From: Aeromonas taiwanensis
Lineage (GTDB): Bacteria; Pseudomonadota; Gammaproteobacteria; Enterobacterales; Aeromonadaceae
DNA: 64,000 bases
Reading direction: 5' to 3'
Assembly (NCBI RefSeq): GCF_000820165.1
Contig: NZ_CDDD01000030.1
Location: 22,417-86,416 of the forward strand
Of this stretch, positions 49,756 to 60,948 are shown one piece after another. Position 1 is the stretch's first letter. Each line of letters begins with the position of its first letter. A program made the position numbers and the translations under genes. The notes under the pieces are model-generated. The model searched no databases. It had not been told where the DNA came from and saw nothing but the letters and a program-made list of their open reading frames with translations.

Positions 49756-51210
49756 TCAGGCACCGGATTTCATGCTATCCACGCTCAATTTCATCTCGCC
49801 GAGACGACGGGCAAGCGCCCCGACGTTCCCCGCCCCCTGGGTCAGCACCAGATCCCCCTCGCCAATCAGGTCGGCCAGCACAGCCGGCACGTCGTCAGGC
49901 GTTGCGACAAAGATGGGCTCCAGGGTGCCACGGGAGCGGATGGTGCGGCACAGGGCGCGGCCATCAGCCCCCGGGATCGGCTCTTCGCCGGCGGCATAGA
50001 CCTCCAGCATCACCAGCACGTCCACCTTGGAGAGCACGTCGGCGAAATCTTCATAGAGATCCCGGGTCCGGCTGTAACGGTGGGGCTGGAACACCATCAC
50101 CAGGCGCTTCTCGGGCCAGCCGGCACGGGCGGCGTTGATGGTCACCTTTACCTCGCTCGGGTGGTGGCCGTAGTCGTCCACCAGCATGGCCTTGCCACGA
50201 CCGGTCTCGAACTCGCCGTATTGCTGGAAGCGGCGACCTACCCCTTCGAACTTGGCGAGCGCCTGGATGATGGCCTCGTCATCGATGCCATCCTCGGTCG
50301 CGACCGCGATGGCGGCGGCGGCGTTGAGGGCATTGTGAATGCCCGGCAGATTCAGGGTCACCTCCAGCTCACCCGCGCCAGCGCGACGCACCCGGAAGCG
50401 GCTGCGGTTGCTGGTCTGCACAAAATCCAGCACCTGGACATCGGCGTCATCACTCAGGCCATAGGTGATGGTCGGGCGGGCGATCTCCGGCAGCATGCCG
50501 CGGATCACGGGGTCGTCCACGCACACCACGGCCAGCCCGTAGAACGGCAGGTTGTGCAGGAAGTCGATGAAGGTGGCCTTCAGCTTGGAGAAGTCACCGC
50601 CGTAGGTGTCCATGTGATCCGCTTCGATATTGGTCACGATGGAGACCATGGGCTGCAGATGCAGGAAGGAGGCGTCGCTCTCGTCCGCCTCGGCGATCAG
50701 GTAGCGGCTGCTCCCCAGGCGCGCATTGGTGCCGGCGCTGTTGAGCAGGCCCCCGATGACGAAGGTCGGATCCCGGTCCGCTTCGGCATAGATGCTCGCC
50801 ACCAGACTGGTGGTGGTGGTCTTGCCGTGGGTGCCGGCGATGGCGATGCCATGGCGGAAGCGCATCAGCTCGGCCAGCATCTCGGCGCGGCGCACCACGG
50901 GGATGCGCAGCTCGCGGGCAGCCACCAGCTCGGGGTTGTCCTGTTTGATGGCGGTGGAGACCACCACCACGCTGGCGCCGTCGACGTGCTCGGCACTGTG
51001 ACCGACGAAGATGTGGGCCCCCAGGGAGGCCAGGCGCTCGGTGACCGCATTACGAGCCAGATCGGAACCAGTCACCTGATACCCTTCGTTGGCAAGCACC
51101 TCGGCAATACCGCCCATACCGGCGCCACCGATGCCGATAAAGTGGATGCGACGCACGCGGCGCATTTCAGGGATAACGGTACGCAGTTTTGCCAGTTCAA
51201 CCTTGGTCAT
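49756..51210 (-). CDS. murC: UDP-N-acetylmuramate--L-alanine ligase MurC
   Basis: MurC adds L-alanine to UDP-MurNAc, the first amino acid of the peptide stem. The 484-residue protein has the Rossmann-like opening [14 protein letters not shown], the ATP loop [10 protein letters not shown], and the Mur-ligase C-terminal YGHHPSEV motif. Length is typical. It is preceded by a 111-base gap after murG, which may hold a weak internal promoter, although I could not define one. Confidence 0.97.
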   Translation of the reverse strand: MTKVELAKLRTVIPEMRRVRRIHFIGIGGAGMGGIAEVLANEGYQVTGSDLARNAVTERLASLGAHIFVGHSAEHVDGASVVVVSTAIKQDNPELVAARELRIPVVRRAEMLAELMRFRHGIAIAGTHGKTTTTSLVASIYAEADRDPTFVIGGLLNSAGTNARLGSSRYLIAEADESDASFLHLQPMVSIVTNIEADHMDTYGGDFSKLKATFIDFLHNLPFYGLAVVCVDDPVIRGMLPEIARPTITYGLSDDADVQVLDFVQTSNRSRFRVRRAGAGELEVTLNLPGIHNALNAAAAIAVATEDGIDDEAIIQALAKFEGVGRRFQQYGEFETGRGKAMLVDDYGHHPSEVKVTINAARAGWPEKRLVMVFQPHRYSRTRDLYEDFADVLSKVDVLVMLEVYAAGEEPIPGADGRALCRTIRSRGTLEPIFVATPDDVPAVLADLIGEGDLVLTQGAGNVGALARRLGEMKLSVDSMKSGA

Positions 51211-51321
51211 AGTTCTTTCTCAATTCGCGGCCACAAGCCACTTTCATTCGGTGACACATGTATTCGAGGAGCGGGTGCGCGGCCTTGGCCAGCTCCATCC
51301 CGTCCGTCAATCTCGTTCGGC

Positions 51322-52389
51322 TCACCCTGTCGCGAGCCGTTTGCATTCGTCAGCCACCCGTTCGGCCGCGTCCGTGATGGCGACGCGGCGCGCGGCCTGG
51401 GCCATGTTCAGCAGCGTCTCCCTGCGCCCGGCGAGCCAGGAGAGGCGCGAGGCCAGGGCGGCCGGCGTCAGCTCGGACTGGGGCAGAAACTCGGCCGCAC
51501 CTCCGTCGACCAGGGTCAGGGCGTTGCGGGTCTGGTGATCGTCCACCGCGTGGGGCAGCGGCACGAAGATGGCAGCCACCCCGGCGGCGGCCACTTCGGA
51601 CACGGTCAGGGCCCCGGCCCGGCAGACCACCAGGTCCGCCCAGGCATAGGCATCCGCCATGTCCTTGATAAATTCGCTCACCTCGGCGTCGAGGCCGTGC
51701 TGGGCATAGGCGGCGGAGACGGCCTCGCCATTGCCCTTGCCGCACTGGTGGCGCACCGCGATGGGCACGCCGGCGGCGGCGACTGCGGGCGGCACCTGTT
51801 CATTCAGCACTCGGGCCCCCAGGCTGCCGCCGACGATCAGCAGGCGCAGCGGCTCTGCACTGCTGCGAAGTTGCGGATCCGGCAGGGAGACCACCTCGGG
51901 GCGCACCGGGTTACCCACCACGGCGGTGCGGGCGCTCGGGGCGAAGGCACCCGGGAAGGCCATCAGCACGCGCTTGGCGAGGCGGGCCAGCAACTTGTTG
52001 GTCATGCCGGCCGCCGCGTTCTGCTCGTGCAGCAGCAGCGGAATACCGGCGAGCCAGGCGGCCACGCCACCCGGGCCGGAGGCAAAGCCCCCCATGCCGA
52101 GCACCACGTCGGGCTGGATGGTCTTGAGCACCTGGCGGGCCTGCAGCACGGATTTGACGATGCGATAGGGGGCTGCCAGCAGGCGCTTGATGCCGTTGCC
52201 ACGCACCCCCTGGATGTCGATGAAGGAGATGGGGTAGCCGTGGGCGGGCACCAGCTCCGCCTCCATCCGGTCGGCGGTGCCGAGCCAGTGAATGGTCCAG
52301 CCCTGGGCCTTGAGGCGATCGGCAACGGCCAGACCGGGGAACACATGGCCCCCGGTACCACCCGCCATCACCAGTAACGTCTTGCTCAC
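51322..52389 (-). CDS. murG: Lipid II synthase glycosyltransferase MurG
   Basis: MurG transfers GlcNAc to lipid I to give lipid II at the inner face of the membrane. The 355-residue GT28 protein has [14 protein letters not shown] near the N-terminus, [12 protein letters not shown], and the C-terminal donor site [15 protein letters not shown]. Length equals E. coli MurG. Its start overlaps ftsW by 4 bases. Confidence 0.97.
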   Translation of the reverse strand: MSKTLLVMAGGTGGHVFPGLAVADRLKAQGWTIHWLGTADRMEAELVPAHGYPISFIDIQGVRGNGIKRLLAAPYRIVKSVLQARQVLKTIQPDVVLGMGGFASGPGGVAAWLAGIPLLLHEQNAAAGMTNKLLARLAKRVLMAFPGAFAPSARTAVVGNPVRPEVVSLPDPQLRSSAEPLRLLIVGGSLGARVLNEQVPPAVAAAGVPIAVRHQCGKGNGEAVSAAYAQHGLDAEVSEFIKDMADAYAWADLVVCRAGALTVSEVAAAGVAAIFVPLPHAVDDHQTRNALTLVDGGAAEFLPQSELTPAALASRLSWLAGRRETLLNMAQAARRVAITDAAERVADECKRLATG

Positions 52390-53570
52390 GAAACCTCCCG
52401 CACACGCGCCTGGGCACTGGCCTGGCGCAACTCGAAATCGATACGGATCAACATGCTCACCGCCACCATCATGATGATGAGACTGGAGCCACCATAACTG
52501 ACCAGGGGCAGGGTCAGCCCCTTGGTGGGCATCATGCCGCTGGCGGCGCCGACGTTGACGAAGGTCTGGAAGCTGAACCAGATGCCGACGCCGATGGCCA
52601 GATAACCTTCATAGAGTCGCTCCGCCACCAGCGCCTGGTGACCCAGCTTGAGCGCCTTGACCGAGAGCGCGAAGATGAGGAAGAGTGCGCCAAGCACCCC
52701 CACATACCCCAGCTCTTCCCCCAGGATCGCAAACACGAAGTCGGTATGGGCTTCCGGCAGGTACTCCATCTTCTGGATGGAATTGCCGAGCCCCTCGCCG
52801 AACCAGCTGCCGCGACCAAACGCCATCAGGGACTGGGTAAGCTGATAACCACTGCCGAACGGATCGGCCCAGGGGTCGAGGAAGGAGGTCACCCGCCGCA
52901 TACGGTAAGGCTCGGCGATGATCAGGGTCACCACGGCGCTCACCCCCACCAGGATGAGGCCGATGAACTGCACCAGGCGAGCACCGGCCAGGAACAGCAT
53001 GCCCAGCGATGTCACGAACATCACCACCACGGAGCCCAGATCCGGCTGGGCCAGCAGCAGGATGGCCACCACGAACAGCACCGCCATGGGCTTGATGAAG
53101 CCGATGAAGCGCTCGCGCACCTCGCTCTGGCGGCGCACCAGGTAGCCCGCCAGATAGACGAACAGCGCCAGCTTGCCGAACTCGGCAGGCTGCAGGTTGA
53201 AGGGGCCGAGCGGCAGCCAGCGTACCGAGCCGTTGACGCTGCGACCGACCAGCAGCACCATCACCAGCAACACGATGGCGAGCAGCAGCATGGGGCCGTT
53301 GTACTGCTGCCAGCGTGCCATGGGCACCTGCAGCACGAACCAGGAGATGCAGAGCGCCATCACCAGGAACATCCCGTGACGCTTCACGAACATGAAGGGG
53401 TCATCCCCCAGAGCGATCCCCTCGGGGATGGAGGCGGACGCCACGATGACCAGCCCGACCCCCATGAGCGCGAGTGCCAGCACGACCAACTGTCGATCGT
53501 AGAGACCGGCGGGGCGCGCCGGTAGCAACCAGCGCTGCAGGAAGCCTGCGACCACGCGAAGGGCGTTCAT
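52386..53570 (-). CDS. ftsW: Septal SEDS peptidoglycan polymerase FtsW
   Basis: FtsW is the SEDS glycosyltransferase that polymerises lipid II at the septum together with FtsI. The 394-residue protein has ten hydrophobic helices, the [16 protein letters not shown] motif (here [15 protein letters not shown]), the catalytic-loop aspartate region [16 protein letters not shown], and [16 protein letters not shown]. It overlaps murD upstream and murG downstream by 4 bases each. Confidence 0.97.
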   Translation of the reverse strand: MNALRVVAGFLQRWLLPARPAGLYDRQLVVLALALMGVGLVIVASASIPEGIALGDDPFMFVKRHGMFLVMALCISWFVLQVPMARWQQYNGPMLLLAIVLLVMVLLVGRSVNGSVRWLPLGPFNLQPAEFGKLALFVYLAGYLVRRQSEVRERFIGFIKPMAVLFVVAILLLAQPDLGSVVVMFVTSLGMLFLAGARLVQFIGLILVGVSAVVTLIIAEPYRMRRVTSFLDPWADPFGSGYQLTQSLMAFGRGSWFGEGLGNSIQKMEYLPEAHTDFVFAILGEELGYVGVLGALFLIFALSVKALKLGHQALVAERLYEGYLAIGVGIWFSFQTFVNVGAASGMMPTKGLTLPLVSYGGSSLIIMMVAVSMLIRIDFELRQASAQARVREVS

Positions 53571-54850
53571 AACCCCATCACCAGTTCGGTAAAGCGATCG
53601 CCGCGCGCTTCGAAGGACTTGAATTGATCCAGGCTGGCGCAGGCCGGGGCCAGCAGCACCCAGTCACCGGGCCGGGCATCCGCCGCCGCCTTGGCGACGG
53701 CGGCGTCGAGATCGGCAACCCGCTCGGTCTGTTCGCCCAGGGCCAGCAGCACCTCGGCGTCCTGACCGAAGCAGTACATGTGATCGATCTGGCTACCGAG
53801 CAGCGCCTGCACCGGGCCGAAGTCCTGCCCCTTGCCCTGGCCACCGGCCAACAACAGCAAACGCCCCTTCACCGCTTCGCGCACCCCGGCCACGGCAGCC
53901 AGGGTAGCCCCCACGTTGGTAGCCTTGGAGTCGTTGATCCAGCGCACACCGTTCACCTCCCGCACGAAACGGGCACGGTGGGGCAGGCCCTCGAAGCGGC
54001 GCAGCACCGCGAGCTGGGGCTCGCGGGGAATGCCGACCGCGTCGCACAGAGCCATGGCCGCCAGGGCGTTGGCCTGATTGTGGGCGCCGACAATCTTCAT
54101 CTCGTCCACCGCCAGCAGCGGCTCGCCGTGCAGGGTCAGCCAGTGGCGGCCCCCCAGCTCGCAGCGGCCGTAACCGTTGCAGTCCAGGCCGAAGCTCTGC
54201 CACACCTGGCCCACATCGGGCAGGGTCTGGGGATCGTCCCGATTCACCAGGATGTGCTGGGAGTGCTGATGGATCTCCATCTTGGCGGCGCGGTAGTCGG
54301 CCATGCCCTGATAGCGATCCATATGATCTTCACTGAGGTTCAATACCACGGAGGCGGCGGCACGCAGACTGTGGGTGGTTTCCAGCTGGAAGCTGGAAAG
54401 CTCCAGCACGCAGAGCTCCATCGGCTGCTTGAGCAGATCCAGCGCCGGCGTGCCGATATTGCCTCCCACACCGACCTTGAGGCCGGCCTCGGCGATCATC
54501 TCGCCCACTAGCGTGGTCACCGTGCTCTTGCCGTTGGAGCCGGTGATGGCGATGACGGGCACCTGGGTCTCGCGCACGAACAATTCGATGTCGCCGACAA
54601 TCTGCACGCCACGCTCGGCGGCCGCCTTCAGCTCCGGGGTCGCCAGGGCGATGCCCGGGCTCGCCACTATCATGTGCGCCTGCAGGAGCCGCTCTGCGTC
54701 CAGCCCGTGAATGAGCTCCACCTCGGGGGGCAGCTGATCCTTCCCTGGCGGGTTGGCACGGGTGTCCATCACCAGAGGCGTGACACCGCGGCCGAGGAAG
54801 TAGTCGACGCAGGAGAGTCCGGTTTTGCCGAGTCCGATGATGATGACCAT
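53567..54850 (-). CDS. murD: UDP-N-acetylmuramoylalanine--D-glutamate ligase MurD
   Basis: MurD adds D-glutamate to UDP-MurNAc-L-Ala. The 427-residue protein has the opening [15 protein letters not shown], the ATP loop [13 protein letters not shown] and the central-domain motif [10 protein letters not shown]. It starts 3 bases after mraY and overlaps ftsW by 4 bases, so the genes are tightly coupled. Confidence 0.97.
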   Translation of the reverse strand: MVIIIGLGKTGLSCVDYFLGRGVTPLVMDTRANPPGKDQLPPEVELIHGLDAERLLQAHMIVASPGIALATPELKAAAERGVQIVGDIELFVRETQVPVIAITGSNGKSTVTTLVGEMIAEAGLKVGVGGNIGTPALDLLKQPMELCVLELSSFQLETTHSLRAAASVVLNLSEDHMDRYQGMADYRAAKMEIHQHSQHILVNRDDPQTLPDVGQVWQSFGLDCNGYGRCELGGRHWLTLHGEPLLAVDEMKIVGAHNQANALAAMALCDAVGIPREPQLAVLRRFEGLPHRARFVREVNGVRWINDSKATNVGATLAAVAGVREAVKGRLLLLAGGQGKGQDFGPVQALLGSQIDHMYCFGQDAEVLLALGEQTERVADLDAAVAKAAADARPGDWVLLAPACASLDQFKSFEARGDRFTELVMGL

Positions 54851-54853
54851 GGC

Positions 54854-55936
54854 TTACCTCACCTTCAGGGTGGCGAGGCCGAGCAGCACCAGCATGAGAG
54901 TGATGATCCAGAAGCGCACGATGACGCGCGGCTCCGGCCAGCCCTTCTTCTCATAGTGGTGATGGATGGGCGCCATGCGGAAGATGCGCACGCCGCGCAG
55001 CTTGTAGGAACCCACCTGCAGGATCACCGAGACGGTCTCCATCACGAAGACGCCCCCCATGATCACCAGCAGGAACTCCTGGCGCACCAGCACGGCGATG
55101 GTGCCGAGCGCACCGCCCAGGGCCAGGGAGCCCACGTCCCCCATGAACACCTGGGCCGGATAGGTGTTGAACCAGAGGAAGCCCAGACCCGCCCCGACGA
55201 TGGCGGTACAGACGATCACCAGCTCGGAGGTATAGGGCACATAGGGGATGTGCAGATAGTTCGCGAAGTTGACGTTGCCGGTTGCCCAGGCGATGAAGGC
55301 GAAGCCCCCCGCCACCATCACAGTCGGCATGATGGCCAAGCCATCGAGGCCATCGGTCAGGTTGACCGCGTTGGAGGTACCGACGATGACGAAGTAGGTC
55401 AGTACGATGAACATCAGGCCGAGTTGCGGCATCACGTCCTTGAGGAAGGGCACCACCAGCTGGGTCTGACCGTCGTGAGTGGCGGTGGCGTACAGGAACA
55501 CGGCCACCCCCAGCGCAACAGCGGATTGCCAGAAGTATTTCCAGCGGGCGATCAGGCCGTCGGTGTTCTTGCGCACCACCTTGAGGTAGTCATCGGCGAA
55601 GCCGATGGCGCCATAGGCACCCAGCACGAACAGCACCAGCCAGACATAAGGGTTGTCGAGGCGGCACCAGAGCAGCACAGAGATGAAGATGGCGGCGATG
55701 ATCATCAGGCCACCCATGGTCGGGGTGCCCTTCTTGCTCAGGTGCGATTCGGGACCGTCATTGCGGATCACCTGGCCGAATTTGAGGATCTGCAGGCGGC
55801 GGATGAGGCGCGGCCCCATCCAGAGTGCCACCACTAGGCCGGTGATGATCGACAGGATGGCGCGAAACGTCAGGTAGGAGAAGACGTTGAAGAAGGTGAA
55901 GTGCGGGGTGAGCAGTTCCGCCAGCCAGACTAGCAT
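54854..55936 (-). CDS. mraY: Phospho-MurNAc-pentapeptide translocase MraY
   Basis: MraY makes lipid I by moving phospho-MurNAc-pentapeptide onto undecaprenyl phosphate. The 360-residue protein has ten hydrophobic helices, the paired aspartates in [19 protein letters not shown], and the [11 protein letters not shown] motif, all needed for activity. Length equals the E. coli enzyme. It overlaps the end of murF by 7 bases. Confidence 0.97.
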   Translation of the reverse strand: MLVWLAELLTPHFTFFNVFSYLTFRAILSIITGLVVALWMGPRLIRRLQILKFGQVIRNDGPESHLSKKGTPTMGGLMIIAAIFISVLLWCRLDNPYVWLVLFVLGAYGAIGFADDYLKVVRKNTDGLIARWKYFWQSAVALGVAVFLYATATHDGQTQLVVPFLKDVMPQLGLMFIVLTYFVIVGTSNAVNLTDGLDGLAIMPTVMVAGGFAFIAWATGNVNFANYLHIPYVPYTSELVIVCTAIVGAGLGFLWFNTYPAQVFMGDVGSLALGGALGTIAVLVRQEFLLVIMGGVFVMETVSVILQVGSYKLRGVRIFRMAPIHHHYEKKGWPEPRVIVRFWIITLMLVLLGLATLKVR

Positions 55937-57285
55937 GTGGCCGACTCCTGACGGTCAGCGACCATCTTGACGATATCTTCCATGCGGGAGCCGCGGGCCC
56001 CCTTGACCAGAATCGAAATTTCCTGATGTGTCTCTATCATTTGCGCAAGCACTTCAAACAACGACGCCTTGTTATCGAAATGTCGGCCAGCCGCGGCATC
56101 TGCGGTGTGGCGACTCTGTTCCCCGACTGTCAGCACGGCGTCGAGGCCGCGCTCGTGAGCGTGGCGACCGACCCGGGCATGCTGCGCGGCGGACTCCTCA
56201 CCCAGCTCCTTCATGTCACCGAACACCAGCACCTTGTAGCCGCCCATGGCGGTCAGGGCGTCGATGCCCGCCAGCACGGACTCCACGCTGGCGTTGTAGG
56301 TGTCGTCCACCAGGGTGAGGCCACCCCAGCGTTGCACACAGAAGCGTCCCTTGACCGGGGCCATCTGCTCCAGCCCCGCCTTGACGGAGGCGAGCGAGGC
56401 GCCGAGCGCCAGACAACCGGCCGCGGCGGCCAGGGCGTTCGCCACGTTGTGGCGCCCCGGGATGGCCAGGGTCAGGCTCACGTCGCCCTGGGGCGTCACC
56501 ATCACGAATTCGGCACAACCCTGTGCATTTATCACGACGTCACGGCCATGGAACGGCTGGCTCTGGTCGTCGATGGAGAAGGCGCAGCTCAGGCCCTTCG
56601 CCTGCCACTGCGGCCAGAATTCGTTGTCGGCGTTGACGATGGCGGTACCGCCCTCGCCCAGCCCCTCGAAGATCTCGCTCTTGGCGTGGAACACCCCTTC
56701 AAGGGAGCCGAAGCCCTCCAGGTGGGCGGCCGCCACGTTGTTGATGAGGGCGGCATCGGGTTTGGCCAGAGACGTGGTCCAGGCGATCTCGCCCGGATGG
56801 TTGGCCCCCAGCTCCATCACCGCAAACTGGTGTTGCGGTTCCAGGCGCAGCAGGGTGAGCGGCACCCCCACCTCGTTGTTGAAGTTGCCGGCGGTGGCCA
56901 GCACCTCCCCTTCGTGGCGCAGGATGGCGGTCGCCATCTCCTTCACCGTGGTCTTGCCGCAGCTGCCGGTGATGGCCAGCACCTTGGGATTGATGCGCTC
57001 GCGCACCAGGCGGCCGAGGCGACCCAGCCCCTTGAGGGTGTCGGCCACCACCAGTTGCGGGATAGCCAGCGGCAGCTCGCGCTCCACCAGCAGGGCGGAG
57101 GCGCCAGCGGCGACGGCCTGGTCGCAGAAATCGTGGGCGTCGAAACGCTCGCCACGCAAGGCGACAAACAGCGCCCCTTCTCCCAGGGTACGGGTGTCGG
57201 TACTGACCGCCGTGATCTCGTGGTCGCCCCCGATCAGGCGGGCATCGAGCACCTGCGCCAGGTCGGCAAGCCTGAGGGTCATCAT
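55930..57285 (-). CDS. murF: UDP-MurNAc-tripeptide--D-Ala-D-Ala ligase MurF
   Basis: MurF adds D-Ala-D-Ala to complete the UDP-MurNAc pentapeptide. The 451-residue protein has the ATP loop [11 protein letters not shown] near 110, the central motif [12 protein letters not shown] and YNASVES in the C-terminal domain. The start ATG at 57285 overlaps the murE stop (ATGA) and has GGAG 8 bases upstream; a second ATG follows at once. The frame runs further upstream within murE, but that is not coding. Confidence 0.96.
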   Translation of the reverse strand: MMTLRLADLAQVLDARLIGGDHEITAVSTDTRTLGEGALFVALRGERFDAHDFCDQAVAAGASALLVERELPLAIPQLVVADTLKGLGRLGRLVRERINPKVLAITGSCGKTTVKEMATAILRHEGEVLATAGNFNNEVGVPLTLLRLEPQHQFAVMELGANHPGEIAWTTSLAKPDAALINNVAAAHLEGFGSLEGVFHAKSEIFEGLGEGGTAIVNADNEFWPQWQAKGLSCAFSIDDQSQPFHGRDVVINAQGCAEFVMVTPQGDVSLTLAIPGRHNVANALAAAAGCLALGASLASVKAGLEQMAPVKGRFCVQRWGGLTLVDDTYNASVESVLAGIDALTAMGGYKVLVFGDMKELGEESAAQHARVGRHAHERGLDAVLTVGEQSRHTADAAAGRHFDNKASLFEVLAQMIETHQEISILVKGARGSRMEDIVKMVADRQESATC

Positions 57286-58766
57286 TTGAATGACTCCATT
57301 AATGTGTGCAAGGCGGCCGCGACGGTTTCCCGGTCGCTGTAGTGCCGCTTGTCGGTTCCAATGATCTGATAATCCTCGTGGCCTTTGCCGGCCACCAGGA
57401 TGATGTCCTCTTTGCTCGCCTGACTCAGCGCCAGCCGGATCGCCTTGACCCTGTCGTGCTCTATCTGCACGGCGCCGGGATCGCGAAGCCCCGCCACCAT
57501 GTCGGCCATGATCCGGGCCGGCTCCTCGGTACGGGGATTGTCGTCGGTCAGGATCACGCAGTCCGCATGCAGCTCCGCCATGGCGGCCATCATGGGACGC
57601 TTGCCGCGATCCCGATCGCCGCCGCATCCCACCAGGCACCAGAGGCGACCGTGGCAATGTACCCGCAGGGCCTGCAGTGCCTTCTCCAGCGCGTCCGGGG
57701 TATGGGCATAATCGACCACGGCCAGCGGCGCATCGCCACCACCGAAGCACTCCATGCGACCGGTGACCGGCTGCAGCTGGGGCGCTGTGGCCAGCAGGGT
57801 GTCGAAGTCGTATCCGAGCACCAGCATGACCCCCATGGCACCCAGCACATTGCTGACGTTGAAGCGGCCGAGCAAGGGGGCGGATAATACACCATTCCCC
57901 CAACTGGAGTTAATGCGCGTGTCAAAACCTTGTTGGTGGAAGTGGGGATCCTGCGCCGTCAGCTGTCGCCCAATATGGTTTTCAATCGGACCATGCACGC
58001 CGAAGGCCACCGCGGTCGGATAGGCCGCCAGCCACTCCCGCCCCAGCCGGTCATCGGCATTGATAACAGCGCACGGCTCGTCCACCAGCTTCAGCAGCTC
58101 CTCCTTGGCGGCGGCATAGGCCTCCATGGTGCCGTGATAGTCCAGGTGATCCCGGCTCAGGTTGGTGAACACGGCGGCAGAAAACGGCAGGGCGGCGACG
58201 CGGTGCTGCACCAGACCGTGGCTGGAGACCTCCATCGCCACCAGATCCGCTCCCTGCGCTTGCAGCGCGGCCAGATTGGCCTGCACCTGGACGGCGCTGC
58301 CGGTGGTGTTCTCAGCTTCAATGAGAGAGCCGAACAAGCCGTTGCCTATGGTGCCCATGACCCCGGCCTTGCCCCCCAGCAGGGTACGCCAGTTCGCCAC
58401 CAGCAGGGCCGTGGTGCTCTTGCCGTTGGTGCCCGTGATGCCCACCAGCTGCAGCTTGCTCGCCGGCTGGTCGTAGAAATACCCGGCCAGCTCGGAGAGA
58501 CGGGCCGGCAGATCCACCATGCCGATGCAGGGGACCGGAACCGGAGGGGCGACGAATTCGCCGTCCTCCTCAAACAGCACGGCGGTCGCTCCCTGAGCCA
58601 CCGCCTGTTCGATGAAACGCCTGCCATCCACCTGATGCCCGCGGATGGCCACGAAGAGGGACCCGGGCCCGACCCGCCGGCTGTCCAGCTGAAGGTCGGT
58701 GAGGGGAAGCGCCGGGGCATCGATGCCGACCTGGCTCATCAGTTGATCAAGTGCGCGGGCTGGCAT
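57282..58766 (-). CDS. murE: UDP-MurNAc-L-Ala-D-Glu--meso-DAP ligase MurE
   Basis: MurE adds the third residue of the peptide stem. The 494-residue protein has the ATP loop GTNGKSTTALLV near 112 and the motif DNPRTEEP near 400, whose DNPR selects meso-diaminopimelate instead of lysine, in line with a Gram-negative wall. It follows ftsI by 101 bases, the largest gap in this part of the cluster, which contains a terminator-like hairpin. Confidence 0.97.
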   Translation of the reverse strand: MPARALDQLMSQVGIDAPALPLTDLQLDSRRVGPGSLFVAIRGHQVDGRRFIEQAVAQGATAVLFEEDGEFVAPPVPVPCIGMVDLPARLSELAGYFYDQPASKLQLVGITGTNGKSTTALLVANWRTLLGGKAGVMGTIGNGLFGSLIEAENTTGSAVQVQANLAALQAQGADLVAMEVSSHGLVQHRVAALPFSAAVFTNLSRDHLDYHGTMEAYAAAKEELLKLVDEPCAVINADDRLGREWLAAYPTAVAFGVHGPIENHIGRQLTAQDPHFHQQGFDTRINSSWGNGVLSAPLLGRFNVSNVLGAMGVMLVLGYDFDTLLATAPQLQPVTGRMECFGGGDAPLAVVDYAHTPDALEKALQALRVHCHGRLWCLVGCGGDRDRGKRPMMAAMAELHADCVILTDDNPRTEEPARIMADMVAGLRDPGAVQIEHDRVKAIRLALSQASKEDIILVAGKGHEDYQIIGTDKRHYSDRETVAAALHTLMESFK

Positions 58767-58819
58767 GGAAAGCCTCCGGGAAAGCGGGAATGCGGGCGCA
58801 CACGAAACGCGGCGCCATG

Positions 58820-58846
58820 AAAAGCTCCCCGGCCGCGCCGGGGGAG
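58820..58846 (-). terminator. Terminator-like hairpin between ftsI and murE
   Basis: On the minus strand a GC-rich 9-bp stem (58837-58846 with 58825-58833, one bulged G, loop of 3) is followed by CTTTTC. It lies 21 bases past the ftsI stop, inside an otherwise continuous operon. It could reduce readthrough into murE or stabilise the upstream RNA. Confidence 0.5.
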
Positions 58847-58867
58847 ACGGAAACGATCCCGTGTCGA

Positions 58868-60634
58868 TCAGGTACGTGGTGCGCCATTGGCGGCCTCCGT
58901 GCGGGCAAGCTTGGCGGGCACCTCGGGCGGAATCGCATCGGGGCGGATGTTGAAGAGCTGCAGCACGCCCCCCATGGCCTCGGCAAACGGCGGGGTCGCG
59001 ACGGCGCCGCCGTAATAGGCATTGCCCTTGGGTTCGTTGATCACCACCACCATGACGAAGCGGGGGTTGCTGGCGGGCGCGAAGCCGGCAAACCAGGCCA
59101 TGTAATCCTTGCCGTAACCGCCTGCCACGGCGACCTTGGCGGTACCACTCTTGCCACCGACACGGTAGCCCGGGATCTGGGCCTTGGGAATGGCGTTGCT
59201 GACCACGTACTCCAGCGCCTGCAGCATGGCGGCCGCGTTGTTGTGATCGATGACCTGCTCACCCTTGGGCGGCTTGGTCACCTTGATGATGGAGAGCGGC
59301 ACCCGCTTGCCCTTGTTGGCCAGGGTGGCGTAGGCGGACGCCAGCTGCAGCGGGGTGACCCGCAGACCATAGCCGAACGACAGGGTGGCCCGTTCGATAT
59401 CGGACCAGCGGCGACGCTGGGGCAGCATGCCGCTGCTCTCCCCCATCAGACCGCTGCCGGTGTCCATCCCGAAGCCCACCATGCTGAGGGTGTTGATCAT
59501 CTCCTGGGCGGGCATCCGCAGCGCGATGCGCGACATGCCGATGTTGGAGGAGTAGCGCAGGATGTCGTAGAGGTTGGTCGCCTTGTGGATACTCACGTCA
59601 CGGATTTGCTTGGCCCCGATAAAGAGCGGTCCGCCCGGGATGAAGTCTTTCCAGCTGGTGACGCCAGCCTGCAATCCGCTCAGCAGGATCAGGGGTTTGA
59701 TGGTGGAGCCCGGCTCATAGGTATCGGTCACCACCCGGTTGCGTACCCGGAAGCTCTGGTACTGGCCGCGGTTGTTCGGGTTGTAGGAAGGAGTGTTGAC
59801 CATGGCGAGCACCTCGCCGGTCTTCACGTCCAGCATCACCATGGAGCCGGAGGTTGCCTTGTTCTCGTCGGTGGCCCGCTTGAGGGCGCGATAGGCCAGC
59901 GCCTGTACCCGCTGATCGATGCTCAGCTGCAGATCGTTGGCGTGCTTGCCCTCTTTCACCAGCCCGAGCCGCTCGATGACCCGGCCCTGACGATCCTTGC
60001 GCACCCGCATCTCGCCCGGGGTCGCGGTCAGCCACTCGTTGTAGCTGCGCTCGATCCCCTCGATGCCGCTGCCGTCGATGTTGGTCACCCCCACCAGGTG
60101 GGCGCTGATCTCGCCGGTCGGATAGAAACGGCGCGCCTCGGGGCGCAGATAGATGCCGCCGAGCTTGAGACCCTTGATGTATTCCGCCACCGCCGGCGTC
60201 ACCTGGCGTTGCAGGTAGACGAAGCGCTTGCTCGGGTTGGCGATGCGGTGCTTGAGGGTATTGATGTCGAGCTTGAGCACGGCGGAGAGCGCCAGCCAGG
60301 CGCGCTCGTTGTGGATGGCACCTGACTCGTGCACTGTCTTGGGATCGGCCCAGACGGCCTCGACTGGCACGGAGACCGCCAGCTGCTCGCCGTTGCGATC
60401 CGTGATCATGCCGCGCACCGCCTGGGTGGAGGTGGTACGCAGGGAGCGCATGTCCCCCTCCTGACGCAGTCTGTCCGGATCGATCACCTGGATCCAGGCC
60501 AGCCGCAGGATCAACCCCGCAAATGCGATGCCGATGAAGAAAACCAGGGTACGAAAGCGCCACGGGTAGAGTGAGGGTGCTTTCGCCTTGGCTTTGTCCT
60601 TTGCCGGAGCCTTGGTGGCGGCCTTGCGTGTCAT
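58868..60634 (-). CDS. ftsI: Septal peptidoglycan transpeptidase FtsI (PBP3)
   Basis: FtsI cross-links septal peptidoglycan as partner of FtsW. The 588-residue class B penicillin-binding protein has an N-terminal membrane helix (about 26-46), the PBP dimer domain, and the transpeptidase domain with PGSTIKPL (Ser-x-x-Lys; active-site serine), YSSNIG (SSN) and KSGTAK (KSG/T). The ATG at 60634 overlaps the ftsL stop (ATGA); ribosome binding depends on ftsL translation, since AAGG is 13 bases away. This is a target of aztreonam-type beta-lactams. Confidence 0.96.
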   Translation of the reverse strand: MTRKAATKAPAKDKAKAKAPSLYPWRFRTLVFFIGIAFAGLILRLAWIQVIDPDRLRQEGDMRSLRTTSTQAVRGMITDRNGEQLAVSVPVEAVWADPKTVHESGAIHNERAWLALSAVLKLDINTLKHRIANPSKRFVYLQRQVTPAVAEYIKGLKLGGIYLRPEARRFYPTGEISAHLVGVTNIDGSGIEGIERSYNEWLTATPGEMRVRKDRQGRVIERLGLVKEGKHANDLQLSIDQRVQALAYRALKRATDENKATSGSMVMLDVKTGEVLAMVNTPSYNPNNRGQYQSFRVRNRVVTDTYEPGSTIKPLILLSGLQAGVTSWKDFIPGGPLFIGAKQIRDVSIHKATNLYDILRYSSNIGMSRIALRMPAQEMINTLSMVGFGMDTGSGLMGESSGMLPQRRRWSDIERATLSFGYGLRVTPLQLASAYATLANKGKRVPLSIIKVTKPPKGEQVIDHNNAAAMLQALEYVVSNAIPKAQIPGYRVGGKSGTAKVAVAGGYGKDYMAWFAGFAPASNPRFVMVVVINEPKGNAYYGGAVATPPFAEAMGGVLQLFNIRPDAIPPEVPAKLARTEAANGAPRT

Positions 60635-60945
60635 GGTTGTGTAATTACCTTCTCGGTGGTCACCAGGGGACGGGCCATCTGCAACTTGTCCATGGCCAGG
60701 CTCGCCACCCGGGAGTGCTCGGCCAGGGTGCCCTGCTCCAGCAGGAGGTGCCGCCACTCGATGTTGAGCCTGTCCTCTTCCGCCATCAGGTCGTTCTGCT
60801 TGGCCGTCAGTCCCCGGGTCATGTTGGTCACCAGGATCACCGCGAAAGCGGTCACCAGCACGGCGATGGTCAACAGGACCTGCAACTTGTGGCGCCAGAG
60901 ATCCGCAACGATCTCCCTGGCGAGGTGAACGCGCACATCGCTCAT
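60631..60945 (-). CDS. ftsL: Cell division protein FtsL
   Basis: A small bitopic protein that joins FtsB and FtsQ. The 104-residue protein has a short basic cytoplasmic tail, a membrane helix at about 22-41 and a periplasmic coiled coil (about 45-85) with heptad leucines. It starts 3 bases after rsmH and overlaps ftsI by 4 bases. The family is poorly conserved, so position and layout support the name. Confidence 0.93.
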   Translation of the reverse strand: MSDVRVHLAREIVADLWRHKLQVLLTIAVLVTAFAVILVTNMTRGLTAKQNDLMAEEDRLNIEWRHLLLEQGTLAEHSRVASLAMDKLQMARPLVTTEKVITQP

Positions 60946-60948
60946 CGC

